From contig JAXMGX010000012.1 in NCBI GenBank assembly GCA_046347045.1, positions 86,055-150,054 on the forward strand: a DNA stretch of 64,000 nt, read 5' to 3'. The stretch is from ZC4RG30 sp046347045. GTDB lineage: Bacteria > Pseudomonadota > Gammaproteobacteria > Steroidobacterales > Steroidobacteraceae. Numbering within the stretch: position 1 is the first letter of the stretch; each line of letters opens with the position of its first letter. The notes beneath the pieces were generated by a model, which did no database searches, was not told the origin of the DNA, and was given only the letters and a program-made list of their open reading frames with translations. This document shows, one piece after another, positions 35,096 to 43,364 of this stretch. A program made the position numbers and the translations under genes.

Positions 35096-37699
35096 CTAGA
35101 ACTTGTAGTTCGCCTGCAGGCCTATCGTGCGCGGCTTCTGGTACTGCTGCGACACGAAGGGATTGAACAGCGAGTAGACGGTGCAGCCGACACCACCGGT
35201 CGCGGCATTGCAGCCGCCGCGCCCATTGCCCGCATTGCCCACCTTGTCGCGACTGTTGAGCAGATTCGAGGAATACAGGCTCAGATCCCAGCGGTCGATG
35301 TTCACGCCCAGACGCGCGTTCACCTGATTGGTGGACGGCACGTCGCGCGTGAAGGGGTTGTAGTTGCCGGTGCCGAAGCTCGAACCCTGCAGGTAGCTGG
35401 CAGTGAAGAGGTAGTCGAGTCGGGCGTAGGCCCGATGCGCGAGGGCATCGAAGTCGAAGCGCACGCCGGCATTGCCCTGCAGGTCGGGCACACCCAGCGG
35501 ATCGCCCTTGTTGAAGGTGACCGCCTGCGTGACGCCCGCCACCGTGGGTGCAGGCCCGAGCACGGCTTCGCGGTACTTGGCCTTGACCGTGCTGACCGAG
35601 AGATTGAGCGTCAGCGGATCCACCGGACGGTAGTCGAACTGCACGTCGAAGCCCTTGCTGCGCGCCTTGCCGCCGTTCTGGTTCCAGTTCTGGCCGCAGC
35701 CCTGCGCCGAGGTGGTGACCTGGATGTCGTTCCAGTCGATCTGGTACACGGCGACATTGAGCTGCATGCGGTTGTCGGCCATGCGCAGCTTGGTGCCGAG
35801 CTCATAGCTCTTCACGGTGTCTGGGCCGTATTGGCGGGGGATGTCGTCGACGGTCAGGCCGAACTGCGCCAGACCCGCCGAGCAGACCTGCGGGTTCAGC
35901 GGCACGTTCACGCCGCCGGCGCGAAAGCCCTTGGCCGCGTTGGCATACACCATGCGGCCGCGGGACGGCTCCCATTGCAGGCCCACCTTGGGGGTCACCG
36001 GTTTGTCCTTGCCATTGCCCTCGACGTAGGCGAAGGGCGAGTTGATGCTGGGGCGCGCGGAGAGCTGGCCGAAGTTCGCCTGCGCGAAATCGAGCTTCAC
36101 CTGCGACCAGCGCACGCCGGCGGTCAGCTTCAAGGTATCGGTGATGGCGTAGTTGGCCTCGCCGAACAGCGCAAACTCGGTATCGACCAGCCGCGCATTC
36201 AGCGTGGACACATAGCCGCTGGGGTTCGGCACGCCGTAGCGCTGAGTGCTGGTGAGTCCGTACAGCGCCAGATCGGGGGCGTCGTAGTTGCCGTAGATGG
36301 TGTAGTCGATGTGCGTGCGCAGGCGCGAGTAATACGCACCGCCCACCCAGCTCAGCCGGCTCTCGCCGGCCGGCGACGACAGGCGGAATTCCTGCTCGAT
36401 GCCATTGCGTTTGTTGGAGCTGATGAAGCGACCGGCGTACACCTGCACCGGACGGAACAGCGGGAAGCTGGTGCGGCCCGGATTCTCGAGCGTGGTCTGC
36501 ACACGGCTGGGATCGTGACCCTCGCCGGCGTCGCCGGTGGTGTGATCGTCGATGTACGAGGTGATGGACTTGAAATCGATGCCGCGCCAGGCAAATTCCA
36601 GCGTCAGGCTGGGCAGACTGGTGTCGGTCTTGCCGATGCCGTAGACGCCGTCGAAGGGCGTGAGCGATTCATCATCCCCCAGATAGCTGAAGGGGCCGTA
36701 GGTCTGCGCAGCGCGCCGGAACGTGATGACGGGCGAGCTGCAGGACACGGCCGGAGGCGCGGTGGTGGCCGTCGCCGCCCGGGTGCTGGTGTTGAAGCAG
36801 GTCTCGGGCGTGGTGTAGGTCTGGCCCGGGGCGGCACGGCTGCCGTCGGGCGCGTAGATGTCGGTCTGCGAGCCGGGACCGCCGTCGGTGCGATAGGCGG
36901 AGCGGTAGTAGGCCAGCGTGGCCATGCCGCTGTCGCCCAGGCGCTTGGCCAGCGCCGCGCGGATGGCCCATTCGCGCACGCCGTTGGCATCCTTGCGGTC
37001 GATGCGGCCGCCGTCGTACACGTTGCGGGTGTCGATCCAGCCGCCGGTGTTGCGCGCCACGCCGCTGACGCGCATGCCGAGGCTGTTCTCGATGAGCGGG
37101 CCGCCGAATGCCGCGCCCAGTTCGGTGGACGGCGCACCGCCCTGCAGGAAATAGGTTTCCGCGCGCATCAGGCCGGAGTAGCTGGTGAGGCTGGGCGTGG
37201 GCGTGATGAAACGGATGGTGCCGCCCTGCGAGGAACCGCCGTACAGCGTGCCCTGCGGGCCCTTCAGCACTTCCACGCGCTGCAGGTCGAACAGCAGCGG
37301 CAGCGGCGCGCCATTGTTCTGGCTGACGCCGGGATTGTTGCGCTTGGTGAGCGCGGTGTCGTCGAGGTAGACGCCGGTGGTGGCGGCGCCGGTGGTGGCC
37401 ACGATGCCGCGGATGGCGAAGGTGCCCACGCCGGCCGTCTGGTTGACCAGCGTCAACGCCGGCACCACCTGCGTCAGGTCCGAGGCGCTCTTGATGCCGA
37501 TTTCATCCAGCGCCTGCTGCGTGACCGCGGCAATCGACATGGGAATGCGGTTCGCGCTTTCCGACAGCCGCGTCGCCGTGACCTCGACCTCTTCCAGCGC
37601 GCCGCTGTCCTGGGCCAGCGCCTGGCCGGCCCCCACCATCAATGCCGCGCCCACCGCCATGCGGACGGCAAACGCCGAAGAACCCTGGTTCCTGCTCAT
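35096..37699 (-). CDS. TonB-dependent receptor
   Basis: An 867-residue outer-membrane receptor. A signal peptide to ALAQ-D (about residue 30) is followed by a TonB box-like EEVEVTATRLSESANRIPMS. The plug carries FAIRGI...GVYLDDT and LQRVEVLKGPQGTLYGGSSQGGTIRF. The barrel ends in QKPRTIGLQANYKF with terminal Phe. The plug style is that of the sphingomonad/Steroidobacter type that imports complex organic compounds rather than siderophores. GAGGGGG lies before the ATG at 37699. It is divergent from DUF6152 across a 259-base gap that holds two copies of a putative MarR operator, so it may be regulated with the following genes. Confidence 0.93.
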   Translation of the reverse strand: MSRNQGSSAFAVRMAVGAALMVGAGQALAQDSGALEEVEVTATRLSESANRIPMSIAAVTQQALDEIGIKSASDLTQVVPALTLVNQTAGVGTFAIRGIVATTGAATTGVYLDDTALTKRNNPGVSQNNGAPLPLLFDLQRVEVLKGPQGTLYGGSSQGGTIRFITPTPSLTSYSGLMRAETYFLQGGAPSTELGAAFGGPLIENSLGMRVSGVARNTGGWIDTRNVYDGGRIDRKDANGVREWAIRAALAKRLGDSGMATLAYYRSAYRTDGGPGSQTDIYAPDGSRAAPGQTYTTPETCFNTSTRAATATTAPPAVSCSSPVITFRRAAQTYGPFSYLGDDESLTPFDGVYGIGKTDTSLPSLTLEFAWRGIDFKSITSYIDDHTTGDAGEGHDPSRVQTTLENPGRTSFPLFRPVQVYAGRFISSNKRNGIEQEFRLSSPAGESRLSWVGGAYYSRLRTHIDYTIYGNYDAPDLALYGLTSTQRYGVPNPSGYVSTLNARLVDTEFALFGEANYAITDTLKLTAGVRWSQVKLDFAQANFGQLSARPSINSPFAYVEGNGKDKPVTPKVGLQWEPSRGRMVYANAAKGFRAGGVNVPLNPQVCSAGLAQFGLTVDDIPRQYGPDTVKSYELGTKLRMADNRMQLNVAVYQIDWNDIQVTTSAQGCGQNWNQNGGKARSKGFDVQFDYRPVDPLTLNLSVSTVKAKYREAVLGPAPTVAGVTQAVTFNKGDPLGVPDLQGNAGVRFDFDALAHRAYARLDYLFTASYLQGSSFGTGNYNPFTRDVPSTNQVNARLGVNIDRWDLSLYSSNLLNSRDKVGNAGNGRGGCNAATGGVGCTVYSLFNPFVSQQYQKPRTIGLQANYKF

Positions 37700-37958
37700 G
37701 TGCGCCCCCTCGTCTTAATTTTTCGCAAATCATTCGCCGCCGCGGCAGTCATTCCGCCGGGCAACAGGTGAACTTAGTTCGCATTACGTTCTTGATTAGT
37801 TCGTGATACATCCTATTGGCGCCGGACGTTAATTCAACAGTCGATCGATGTCCATACCGTACTTTTCGCAGAACACAGATGCGCGCTTTCGATCCGTGGC
37901 GTATCGTATGCAGCACAGCAACGCGCCGCGCGGCGACGCAGAGAGCCAGGAGACGACG
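37700..37958. promoter_or_regulatory. Divergent regulatory region, TonB receptor / DUF6152
   Basis: A 259-base gap between divergent starts. It carries two 13-base related sites, TAGTTCGCATTAC (37775-37787) and TAGTTCGTGATAC (37797-37809), 22 bases apart start to start, about two helical turns. It also has GAAC-TTA-GTTC at 37770-37780. The same core recurs as a full dyad before the gene at 39079. No sure -35/-10 pair could be assigned here. Confidence 0.5.
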
Positions 37959-38372
37959 ATGAACTACCGCAAGACCATGCTGTTGGGCGCCACGCTGGCC
38001 ATCGCCGCGTCGGCACAGGCCCATCATTCCTTCTCGATGTTCGACAACGACAAGGAACAGACCATCGAGGGCGTGGTGAAGGAATTCCAGTGGACCAATC
38101 CGCACATCTGGGTGCAGGTCAATGTCACCGGCACCGGTGGCAAGCTGACTGAATACAGCATCGAGGGCGGCAGCCCGAACGGCCTGCGGCGCCAGGGCTG
38201 GACGCAGAAGACCATGAAGCCCGGTGACAAGATCGTGCTGAAAATGCACCCGCTGAAGGACGGCTCGCCAGGCGGCAGCTTCGTCAGCGCCACGGTCAAC
38301 GGCAAACCCGTGGGCAGGGCGCGCGGCGGCGAGGAAGGCCGCCCGGCGGCAGCGGAGCCGGCATACCAGTAG
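37959..38372 (+). CDS. DUF6152 family secreted protein
   Basis: A 137-residue protein with a signal peptide to AQA-HHSFSMFD (about residue 21). The mature N-terminal HHSFSMFD with KEQTIEGVVKEFQWTNPHIWVQV and IEGGSPNGLRRQGWT are the DUF6152 hallmarks. The family is common beside TonB receptors and PQQ dehydrogenases in this kind of bacterium; its function is unknown. The two N-terminal His might bind a metal, which is a guess. AGGAG precedes ATG 37959. The C-terminal RARGGEEGRPAAAEPAYQ is low-complexity. Confidence 0.88.
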   Translation: MNYRKTMLLGATLAIAASAQAHHSFSMFDNDKEQTIEGVVKEFQWTNPHIWVQVNVTGTGGKLTEYSIEGGSPNGLRRQGWTQKTMKPGDKIVLKMHPLKDGSPGGSFVSATVNGKPVGRARGGEEGRPAAAEPAYQ

Positions 38373-38537
38373 CAGCGCGGTTGCGGGGCCAGCGGGCCGC
38401 TCATTGCCCTGCTGGCCGGCTGCACCTACAGTCGCATGCGGCAAGTACGCATGAGGCCGTCAGTGAAGCAAGGCAACCGCACAGTCAAGCGACGCATGTC
38501 GACCCGGACCCTGAAGCCGGTAACGAAGGCACCCATC

Positions 38538-38996
38538 ATGCCCGGTTTGGAGATTTCCGGACTCGACGACCTGCTCGGCTACCACGTGCGACGCGCCCAC
38601 GGCGCCGTGCGCCGTACCTACAAGCAGGAACTGGAATCCCTGCAGATGACCCAGAAGCAGACGGCGGTGATGTGGCTGATCGAGCAGAACCCGGGCATCG
38701 CCCAGGTGACGATCAGCGCCGCGCTCGACATGGACCGGGCCACCACCACCGAGCTGATTCACCGGCTGCACGCCCGGGGGCTGGTGGCGCGCGTGCCCTC
38801 CACCGTCGATGCAAGGCGCTGGGCGCTCACCGCGACGCTGGCGGGCAAGCGCCTGATGACGCAGGTCCGCAAACGGGTGGCACGGCACGAGAAGCGGCTG
38901 GTGGCGTTGTTCAGCCCGGCCGAGCTCAGGACGCTGCGCAGCCTGCTCGACCGGCTGGAGTCGCTGGACCAGTCGGAAACGCTCGAATACGGCTGA
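38538..38996 (+). CDS. MarR-family transcriptional regulator
   Basis: A 152-residue winged-helix regulator. The dimerisation helix is DDLLGYHVRRAHGAVRRTYKQELE, the recognition region is QVTISAALDMDRATTTELIHRLHARGLVARVPSTVDARRW (about residues 54-93), and the C-terminal helices follow. The frame is open to an ATG at 38436, but I prefer ATG 38538, which has GAAGG 8 bases upstream and gives normal MarR length; the extra 34 residues are basic and not family-like. It is flanked by genes whose upstream regions carry matching GTTCGT-type dyads, so it is the likely local repressor. The ligand, probably an aromatic or lipophilic substrate, is unknown. Confidence 0.88.
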   Translation: MPGLEISGLDDLLGYHVRRAHGAVRRTYKQELESLQMTQKQTAVMWLIEQNPGIAQVTISAALDMDRATTTELIHRLHARGLVARVPSTVDARRWALTATLAGKRLMTQVRKRVARHEKRLVALFSPAELRTLRSLLDRLESLDQSETLEYG

Positions 38997-38999
38997 GTC

Positions 39000-39056
39000 T
39001 TGCAGCTGCGCCCGTCTGCGCCCCTATAATCCGCAAAGATAGTTCGTGGTACGAAC
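39000..39056 (+). promoter_or_regulatory. Promoter with overlapping operator dyad
   Basis: A consensus -10 TATAAT sits at 39025-39030 with TTGCAG (39000-39005) as a -35 at 19 bases. Ten bases past the -10 is the perfect dyad GTTCGT-GGT-ACGAAC (39042-39056), which would cover the start of transcription. It precedes the gene at 39079. The half-site TAGTTCGTG-TAC also occurs at 37797-37809. The arrangement fits repression by the adjacent MarR protein. Confidence 0.65.
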
Positions 39057-39078
39057 CATACGAACAGCGAGGTACCCG

Positions 39079-39897
39079 ATGCGCGTCCGCAAGCCGACGA
39101 TTCCCGCAACCGCCTCCCGGGCCGTGGCCATTGCCACACTGGCCCTGGTCGCAGTCCTGCCGCCAGCAAGCCTCGCCGCCCAGGCCCCCGGGCCCGCAGC
39201 GCAGCCGCCACGGCCGGTGGTGATGGGCGATCCGCTGCGGCGCGACCTCGCGCTGCCCGACAACTCGCCGAACATCTCCGGCACCTGGTCGCCGAACACC
39301 TACTTCCGCGTGATCTCGCCCATGGACGGTTCGGCCACGCCCTTCCTGCCCTGGGCGCGCGAGTTCTTCCTGAACCGCAATGCCGCCGAGGCCCGCGGCG
39401 AGCCGCTGTTCGACCCCAATGCCAACTGCCTGCCCAGCGGCGTGCCGCGTGTCATTCCCACGCCGTACCCGCTCGACATCGTGCAGACGCCGGATGCCAT
39501 CTACATCGGCATCGAAGTGATGCACAGCTTCCGGATCATCCACATGGATGGCAAACCGAAGCCGGCCGATTTCAAACCCACCTACCTGGGTTATTCGGCG
39601 GGGCACTGGGAGGGCGATGTACTGGTGGTGGAGACCACCGGCCTCAACGGCTACACGCAGGTGGATGAAGAAGGTCGCCCGAAATCCAGCGCGATGAAGG
39701 TCACCGAACGCTACGCCAAGCGCGCGCCCGATCTGCTCGAGATCACCTACACGCTCGACGATCCGCGCACCTACACGCGGCCGTGGACCGCGCGCGCGCA
39801 GTACCGCTGGGCGCCGGACCTGCGCTTCAGCGAATACGTCTGCGAAGAGAACAACCGCAACAAGCCGGATGCCAGCGGCAAGCTGCGCCACCGCTAA
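39079..39897 (+). CDS. Secreted protein of unknown function (tandem paralog 1)
   Basis: A 272-residue protein with a signal peptide to SLAAQ-A (about residue 34). I do not recognise a named family. Visible blocks are NISGTWSPNTYFRVISPMDG, CLPSGVPRVIPTPYPLDIVQTP, HSFRIIHMDG, AGHWEGDVLVVETTGLNG, MKVTERYAKRAPDLLEITY and DDPRTYTRPWTAR. The last three are shared with the next gene, so the two are paralogs. The pattern G-WEGD-LVVET resembles lipocalin-like or quinoprotein-associated secreted proteins often annotated hypothetical near DUF6152. ATG 39079 follows a strong promoter and a MarR-type operator. Confidence 0.7.
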   Translation: MRVRKPTIPATASRAVAIATLALVAVLPPASLAAQAPGPAAQPPRPVVMGDPLRRDLALPDNSPNISGTWSPNTYFRVISPMDGSATPFLPWAREFFLNRNAAEARGEPLFDPNANCLPSGVPRVIPTPYPLDIVQTPDAIYIGIEVMHSFRIIHMDGKPKPADFKPTYLGYSAGHWEGDVLVVETTGLNGYTQVDEEGRPKSSAMKVTERYAKRAPDLLEITYTLDDPRTYTRPWTARAQYRWAPDLRFSEYVCEENNRNKPDASGKLRHR

Positions 39898-39907
39898 CGG
39901 AACCACC

Positions 39908-40708
39908 ATGGCCAGAATCCACACCTTTGCAGCCACCGCCGCGCTGACGCTCGCACTGTCGGGCAATGCCTGGTCGCAGGCCAATCGCAGCTCCATCCCC
40001 ACCGAGAACCAGGCCGTCGAAAGGCAGGCGGCCGTGGACAATGCCGCGCGACCGAAGCTCGAGGCCGCGAGGGCAAAACCCTACCTCGGTGGCTACTGGC
40101 GCATCGCCGCACCCATCGCGAAATTGACGACGGTCGATGGCAAGGCACCGCCGCTGAATGCCGCCGGGCAGAAGGCGTACAGGCAGGTGGCCGCCGAGCG
40201 CAAGGCTGGCCGCAATCCCGATCCCATGGACATCTGCCTGCCGCCGGGAACACCGCGGGCGCTGATCGTGGACAAGCCTTTCCTGATCGCGCATGCGGCG
40301 GCGAAGGTGACGATCTTCCATCAGGTGTACCACGTGATCCGGCACGTATACCTGGATGGCCCGCTGCAGATCACCGACGACAACCGCGACGAGCTGTGGG
40401 AAGGCACCTCGTCGGGCCGCTGGGAGGGCGATACGCTGGTCATCGAGACGGCGAATTTCAACGGCAAACAATGGCTCGATGATTCCGGCCTGCCGCAGTC
40501 GGTGGACATGAAGGTCACCGAGCGCATCCGCCGGCTCGACGCCAATACGCTCGAGAACCTCGTCACCTATGACGATCCCGTGTACTACTCGAAGCCCTGG
40601 TCCGCGCGGTTGCAGTTCACCGCCCTGCCCCGCTCGACGCTGCTGCCGGAAGAGGACTGCGCGGAGAAGCTGCTGGACTTCCCGATGAAGGCCTACGCGC
40701 CGGAGTGA
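39908..40708 (+). CDS. Secreted protein of unknown function (tandem paralog 2)
   Basis: A 266-residue protein with a signal peptide to AWSQ-A (about residue 24). It starts 10 bases after the previous stop and shares its architecture: GGYWRIAAPI, CLPPGTPRALI, IRHVYLDG, SGRWEGDTLVIETANFNG, DMKVTERIRRL and YDDPVYYSKPWSAR. The pair surely arose by duplication and is expressed as one operon under the promoter at 39.0 kb. The function is unknown. Conserved Trp, Glu and Asp in the WEGD block suggest a common binding fold. Confidence 0.7.
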   Translation: MARIHTFAATAALTLALSGNAWSQANRSSIPTENQAVERQAAVDNAARPKLEAARAKPYLGGYWRIAAPIAKLTTVDGKAPPLNAAGQKAYRQVAAERKAGRNPDPMDICLPPGTPRALIVDKPFLIAHAAAKVTIFHQVYHVIRHVYLDGPLQITDDNRDELWEGTSSGRWEGDTLVIETANFNGKQWLDDSGLPQSVDMKVTERIRRLDANTLENLVTYDDPVYYSKPWSARLQFTALPRSTLLPEEDCAEKLLDFPMKAYAPE

Positions 40709-40835
40709 ACCGCGGACGGCCCCGGCGCCGCCAGCGCGCGGATTAAGATTCTGCAATACAGCGGTACTGCGGGCCGCAGGCGGCCGAACCGTCTGATTCC
40801 AGGAGAGGTCACACCCCCCTGGAGGAAGACGAGCG

Positions 40836-41972
40836 GTGGAAAATGCCCTTCGCATGCCGCTGGAACGGCCCAAGTGGGCCATCGGCGTGCTGCTCAACGA
40901 TTTCCAGCTTGGCGGCTGTGAGCGCGTGGCCATTCGACTGGCCAATGCCTGGGCGGAGATGGGCATCCGCGTGATCCTGTATGTGGCCGACAACTGCGGC
41001 AGCCTCGCGGCCGAACTCGGCCGCAACGTCGAAGTGAAGTTTGCCGACCCGCCCATCCGGCCATCGGCACTGCAGTCGCTGCGACTGGGCTGGTGGGCCG
41101 GCCGGCGCATGCTGGCCGATGGCGTGACCCGCTGCTTCCTGCCCGGCAATTCACAGTTCGATGGCGCGCTGCCGCTGCTGCTGGCCACGCGCCATCGCGT
41201 GCCGGTGTACGCCAAGATCAGCAATCCGCTGTGGCGGCCGGATCGAAGCTGGCTGGGCAATACCGTGTTCAGCGTGCTGACGCGCATCCGGCTGGCCGGC
41301 GTTGCCGGCCTCGCGGCATTGTCACCGCGGCTGCTGCGGCACGATGAAGTGGCGATCGACCTCGCGAACCGGGGTCGCGTGCTGCCCGATGCGATGGGCG
41401 CGCGCTGGCCGAGCACCGATGGCGTGCCGCGGCGCGCCCATCATCTGTGCGCGGTGGGCAGGCTGGTGCCGCAGAAGAACATGGCGCTGGCGCTGCACAG
41501 CGTGGCGCTGCTCGAAGACCTGCCCGTCACACTGACCGTGGTGGGCGACGGCCCCGAGATGCAGCCGCTGCGCGCGCTGGCGCGATCGCTGGGCATCGCA
41601 TCCCGGGTACAGTTCACCGGCGCCGTGCCGGACTGCACGCCGTACATGGCCGAGGCGGAAGCGCTGCTCTCCACCTCGCGGTACGAAGGCTACCCGGCCG
41701 TGATGATCGAGGCGCTGACGGCAGGCACCTTCTTGATCGCCGGACGATCCACCTGCGCCATGGAGGACATCGTGCGCTCGCCGCTGCTGGGCCGGATCGT
41801 CGAGAACTCCTCGGCGCAGGCCTTTGCGCAGGCCATCCGCGAGTTCTTCGCAAGTCCCCATCGGTCGGCGCACGAGAGGCGGCGCGAGCTCGCCCGCTCG
41901 CTGTTTTCGGGGCATCTGGACGCGGCGAGTTCGCGCGCATACCTCGCCTTCATGAGGCCTCCCGTAGAATAG
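40836..41972 (+). CDS. Glycosyltransferase family 4 (GT-B)
   Basis: A 378-residue GT-B enzyme. The N-terminal half has the acceptor loop NDFQLGGCERVAIRLA (about residues 20-35). The C-terminal nucleotide-sugar half has AVGRLVPQKNMALAL, VVGDGPEMQPL and the E-x7-E motif region in STSRYEGYPAVMIEALTAG (about 280-300). It transfers a sugar from an activated donor, probably at the cytoplasmic face, to a polysaccharide or lipid-linked acceptor. GTG 40836 is used because GGAGGAAG lies 7 bases upstream; an ATG six codons later is an alternative. A MATE transporter follows, 30 bases away, on the same strand. Confidence 0.88.
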   Translation: MENALRMPLERPKWAIGVLLNDFQLGGCERVAIRLANAWAEMGIRVILYVADNCGSLAAELGRNVEVKFADPPIRPSALQSLRLGWWAGRRMLADGVTRCFLPGNSQFDGALPLLLATRHRVPVYAKISNPLWRPDRSWLGNTVFSVLTRIRLAGVAGLAALSPRLLRHDEVAIDLANRGRVLPDAMGARWPSTDGVPRRAHHLCAVGRLVPQKNMALALHSVALLEDLPVTLTVVGDGPEMQPLRALARSLGIASRVQFTGAVPDCTPYMAEAEALLSTSRYEGYPAVMIEALTAGTFLIAGRSTCAMEDIVRSPLLGRIVENSSAQAFAQAIREFFASPHRSAHERRRELARSLFSGHLDAASSRAYLAFMRPPVE

Positions 41973-42002
41973 CCGCCGCCGCGGGATCGCCGCGCAGCGG
42001 AG

Positions 42003-43364
42003 ATGCAGTTGAGCCGTGCCAGGGTGGACATGACCGAAGGGCCGTTGCTCGGCATCCTGCTGCGCGTCGCTCTGCCCATCACGCTCACCAATCTTTCGCA
42101 GTCGGCATTCGAGCTGGTCAATGCCTTCTGGGTGGGACGGCTGGGCGAGAATGCCATTGCCGCGGTGGCTGCCAGCGGCCCGCTGTTCACCGTGCTGATC
42201 AACCTGGGCAGCGGCCTGTCGACGGCCGGCGCCGTGTTGATCGCGCAGAATGCCGGCGCGCGCCGTCACGATGTGCTCGACCACGTGGCTGCGCAGACGC
42301 TGCTGATGGTGGCCTGCATGGCCACGGTGTTCGCCCTTGCCGGCGAAGGCTTCGCGTCGCCGCTGCTCAGGCTCGTCGGCGTGGAACCACATATCCACGA
42401 TCTCGCCGCGCACTACCTGCATATCCGCTACGTGGGCATGGTGCCCATGTTCTGCTTCATGGCCACGCAGGCCATGCTGCAGTCCGTGGGTGAAGTGCGC
42501 TTCGCCATGCTGGTGCAGGCAGGCGCCATCGGCTGCAATGCGCTGCTCGATCCGCTGCTGATCTTCGGACTGGGCCCGGTGCCGGCGCTGGGAGTGGGCG
42601 GGGCCGCGGTGGCCACGGTGATCGTGCAGACGCTGGCGCTGGCGGTGGCACTGCGACATCTGCTGTCCGGTCGATCGGCGCTGCACCTGCACCTGCACGA
42701 CTTCCGGCCGGACTGGGCGCATGTGCGGCGCGCCGCGTCCCTGGGCGTACCGGCCTGCATCGAACAGGGCATACGCACCTTCAGTTCCGTGCTGCTGATG
42801 TCATTGGCCGCGGGCTTCGGCACCCTGGCACTGGCCGCGTACGGGCTGGGCACCCGGCTGCTGTTCCTGTGGTTCTCGCCCATCATCGGGCTGTCCATCG
42901 CCACGGCCGCGGTCGTGGGCCAGAACATCGGCGCCGGTCTTACGGCGCGCGCACGGGATGCGGCGAAGCTCTCCGCCTGGGTGGCGTTCCTCGGCCTGAC
43001 CGCGGTGGGCCTGCTGTTGCTGCCCTTCGTGCCGACCATCATGCGCACGCTGGCGCCCGGACAGGATGCCGTGGTGGCCGAGGCCAGCCGCTTCGCATGG
43101 ACATACCTGCCCTTCCTGGGTGCGATAGCGGCGCCGCAGGCATTGCTGGGTGCATTCCGCGGCGCGGGCAGCACGCGGCAGTCGATGCTGCTTGCCATCG
43201 TCATGCAGTGGGTCTTCCAGATGCCGTCGGCCTGGATCATCGCGCTGGCCACGCCGCTGGGTGTGCGGGGCGTGTGGTGGAGCTATCCCATCGCCAACAG
43301 CGCAGCTGCGCTGATGTGCGTGCTGTGGTTCCGATACGGACCGTGGCAGAATCGGGCGATATGA
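42003..43364 (+). CDS. MATE-family efflux transporter
   Basis: A 453-residue, twelve-helix membrane protein of normal MATE length. The N-terminal MTEGPLLGILLRVALPITLTNLSQSAFELVNAFWVGRLG is the first-helix motif with the typical VGRLGENAIAAVA loop. The second half repeats the pattern (ATAAVVGQNIGAGLTARARDAAK). It exchanges H+ or Na+ for drugs or metabolites. The stop overlaps the GST start as ATGA, which suggests coupling and a detoxification role: conjugation, then efflux. Confidence 0.92.
   Translation: MQLSRARVDMTEGPLLGILLRVALPITLTNLSQSAFELVNAFWVGRLGENAIAAVAASGPLFTVLINLGSGLSTAGAVLIAQNAGARRHDVLDHVAAQTLLMVACMATVFALAGEGFASPLLRLVGVEPHIHDLAAHYLHIRYVGMVPMFCFMATQAMLQSVGEVRFAMLVQAGAIGCNALLDPLLIFGLGPVPALGVGGAAVATVIVQTLALAVALRHLLSGRSALHLHLHDFRPDWAHVRRAASLGVPACIEQGIRTFSSVLLMSLAAGFGTLALAAYGLGTRLLFLWFSPIIGLSIATAAVVGQNIGAGLTARARDAAKLSAWVAFLGLTAVGLLLLPFVPTIMRTLAPGQDAVVAEASRFAWTYLPFLGAIAAPQALLGAFRGAGSTRQSMLLAIVMQWVFQMPSAWIIALATPLGVRGVWWSYPIANSAAALMCVLWFRYGPWQNRAI

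Noticed and set aside
35084..37771. An 895-codon open frame antisense to the second TonB receptor
   Set aside because: Shadow of a clear receptor gene; rich in His, Gly, Ala and Arg with no motif.
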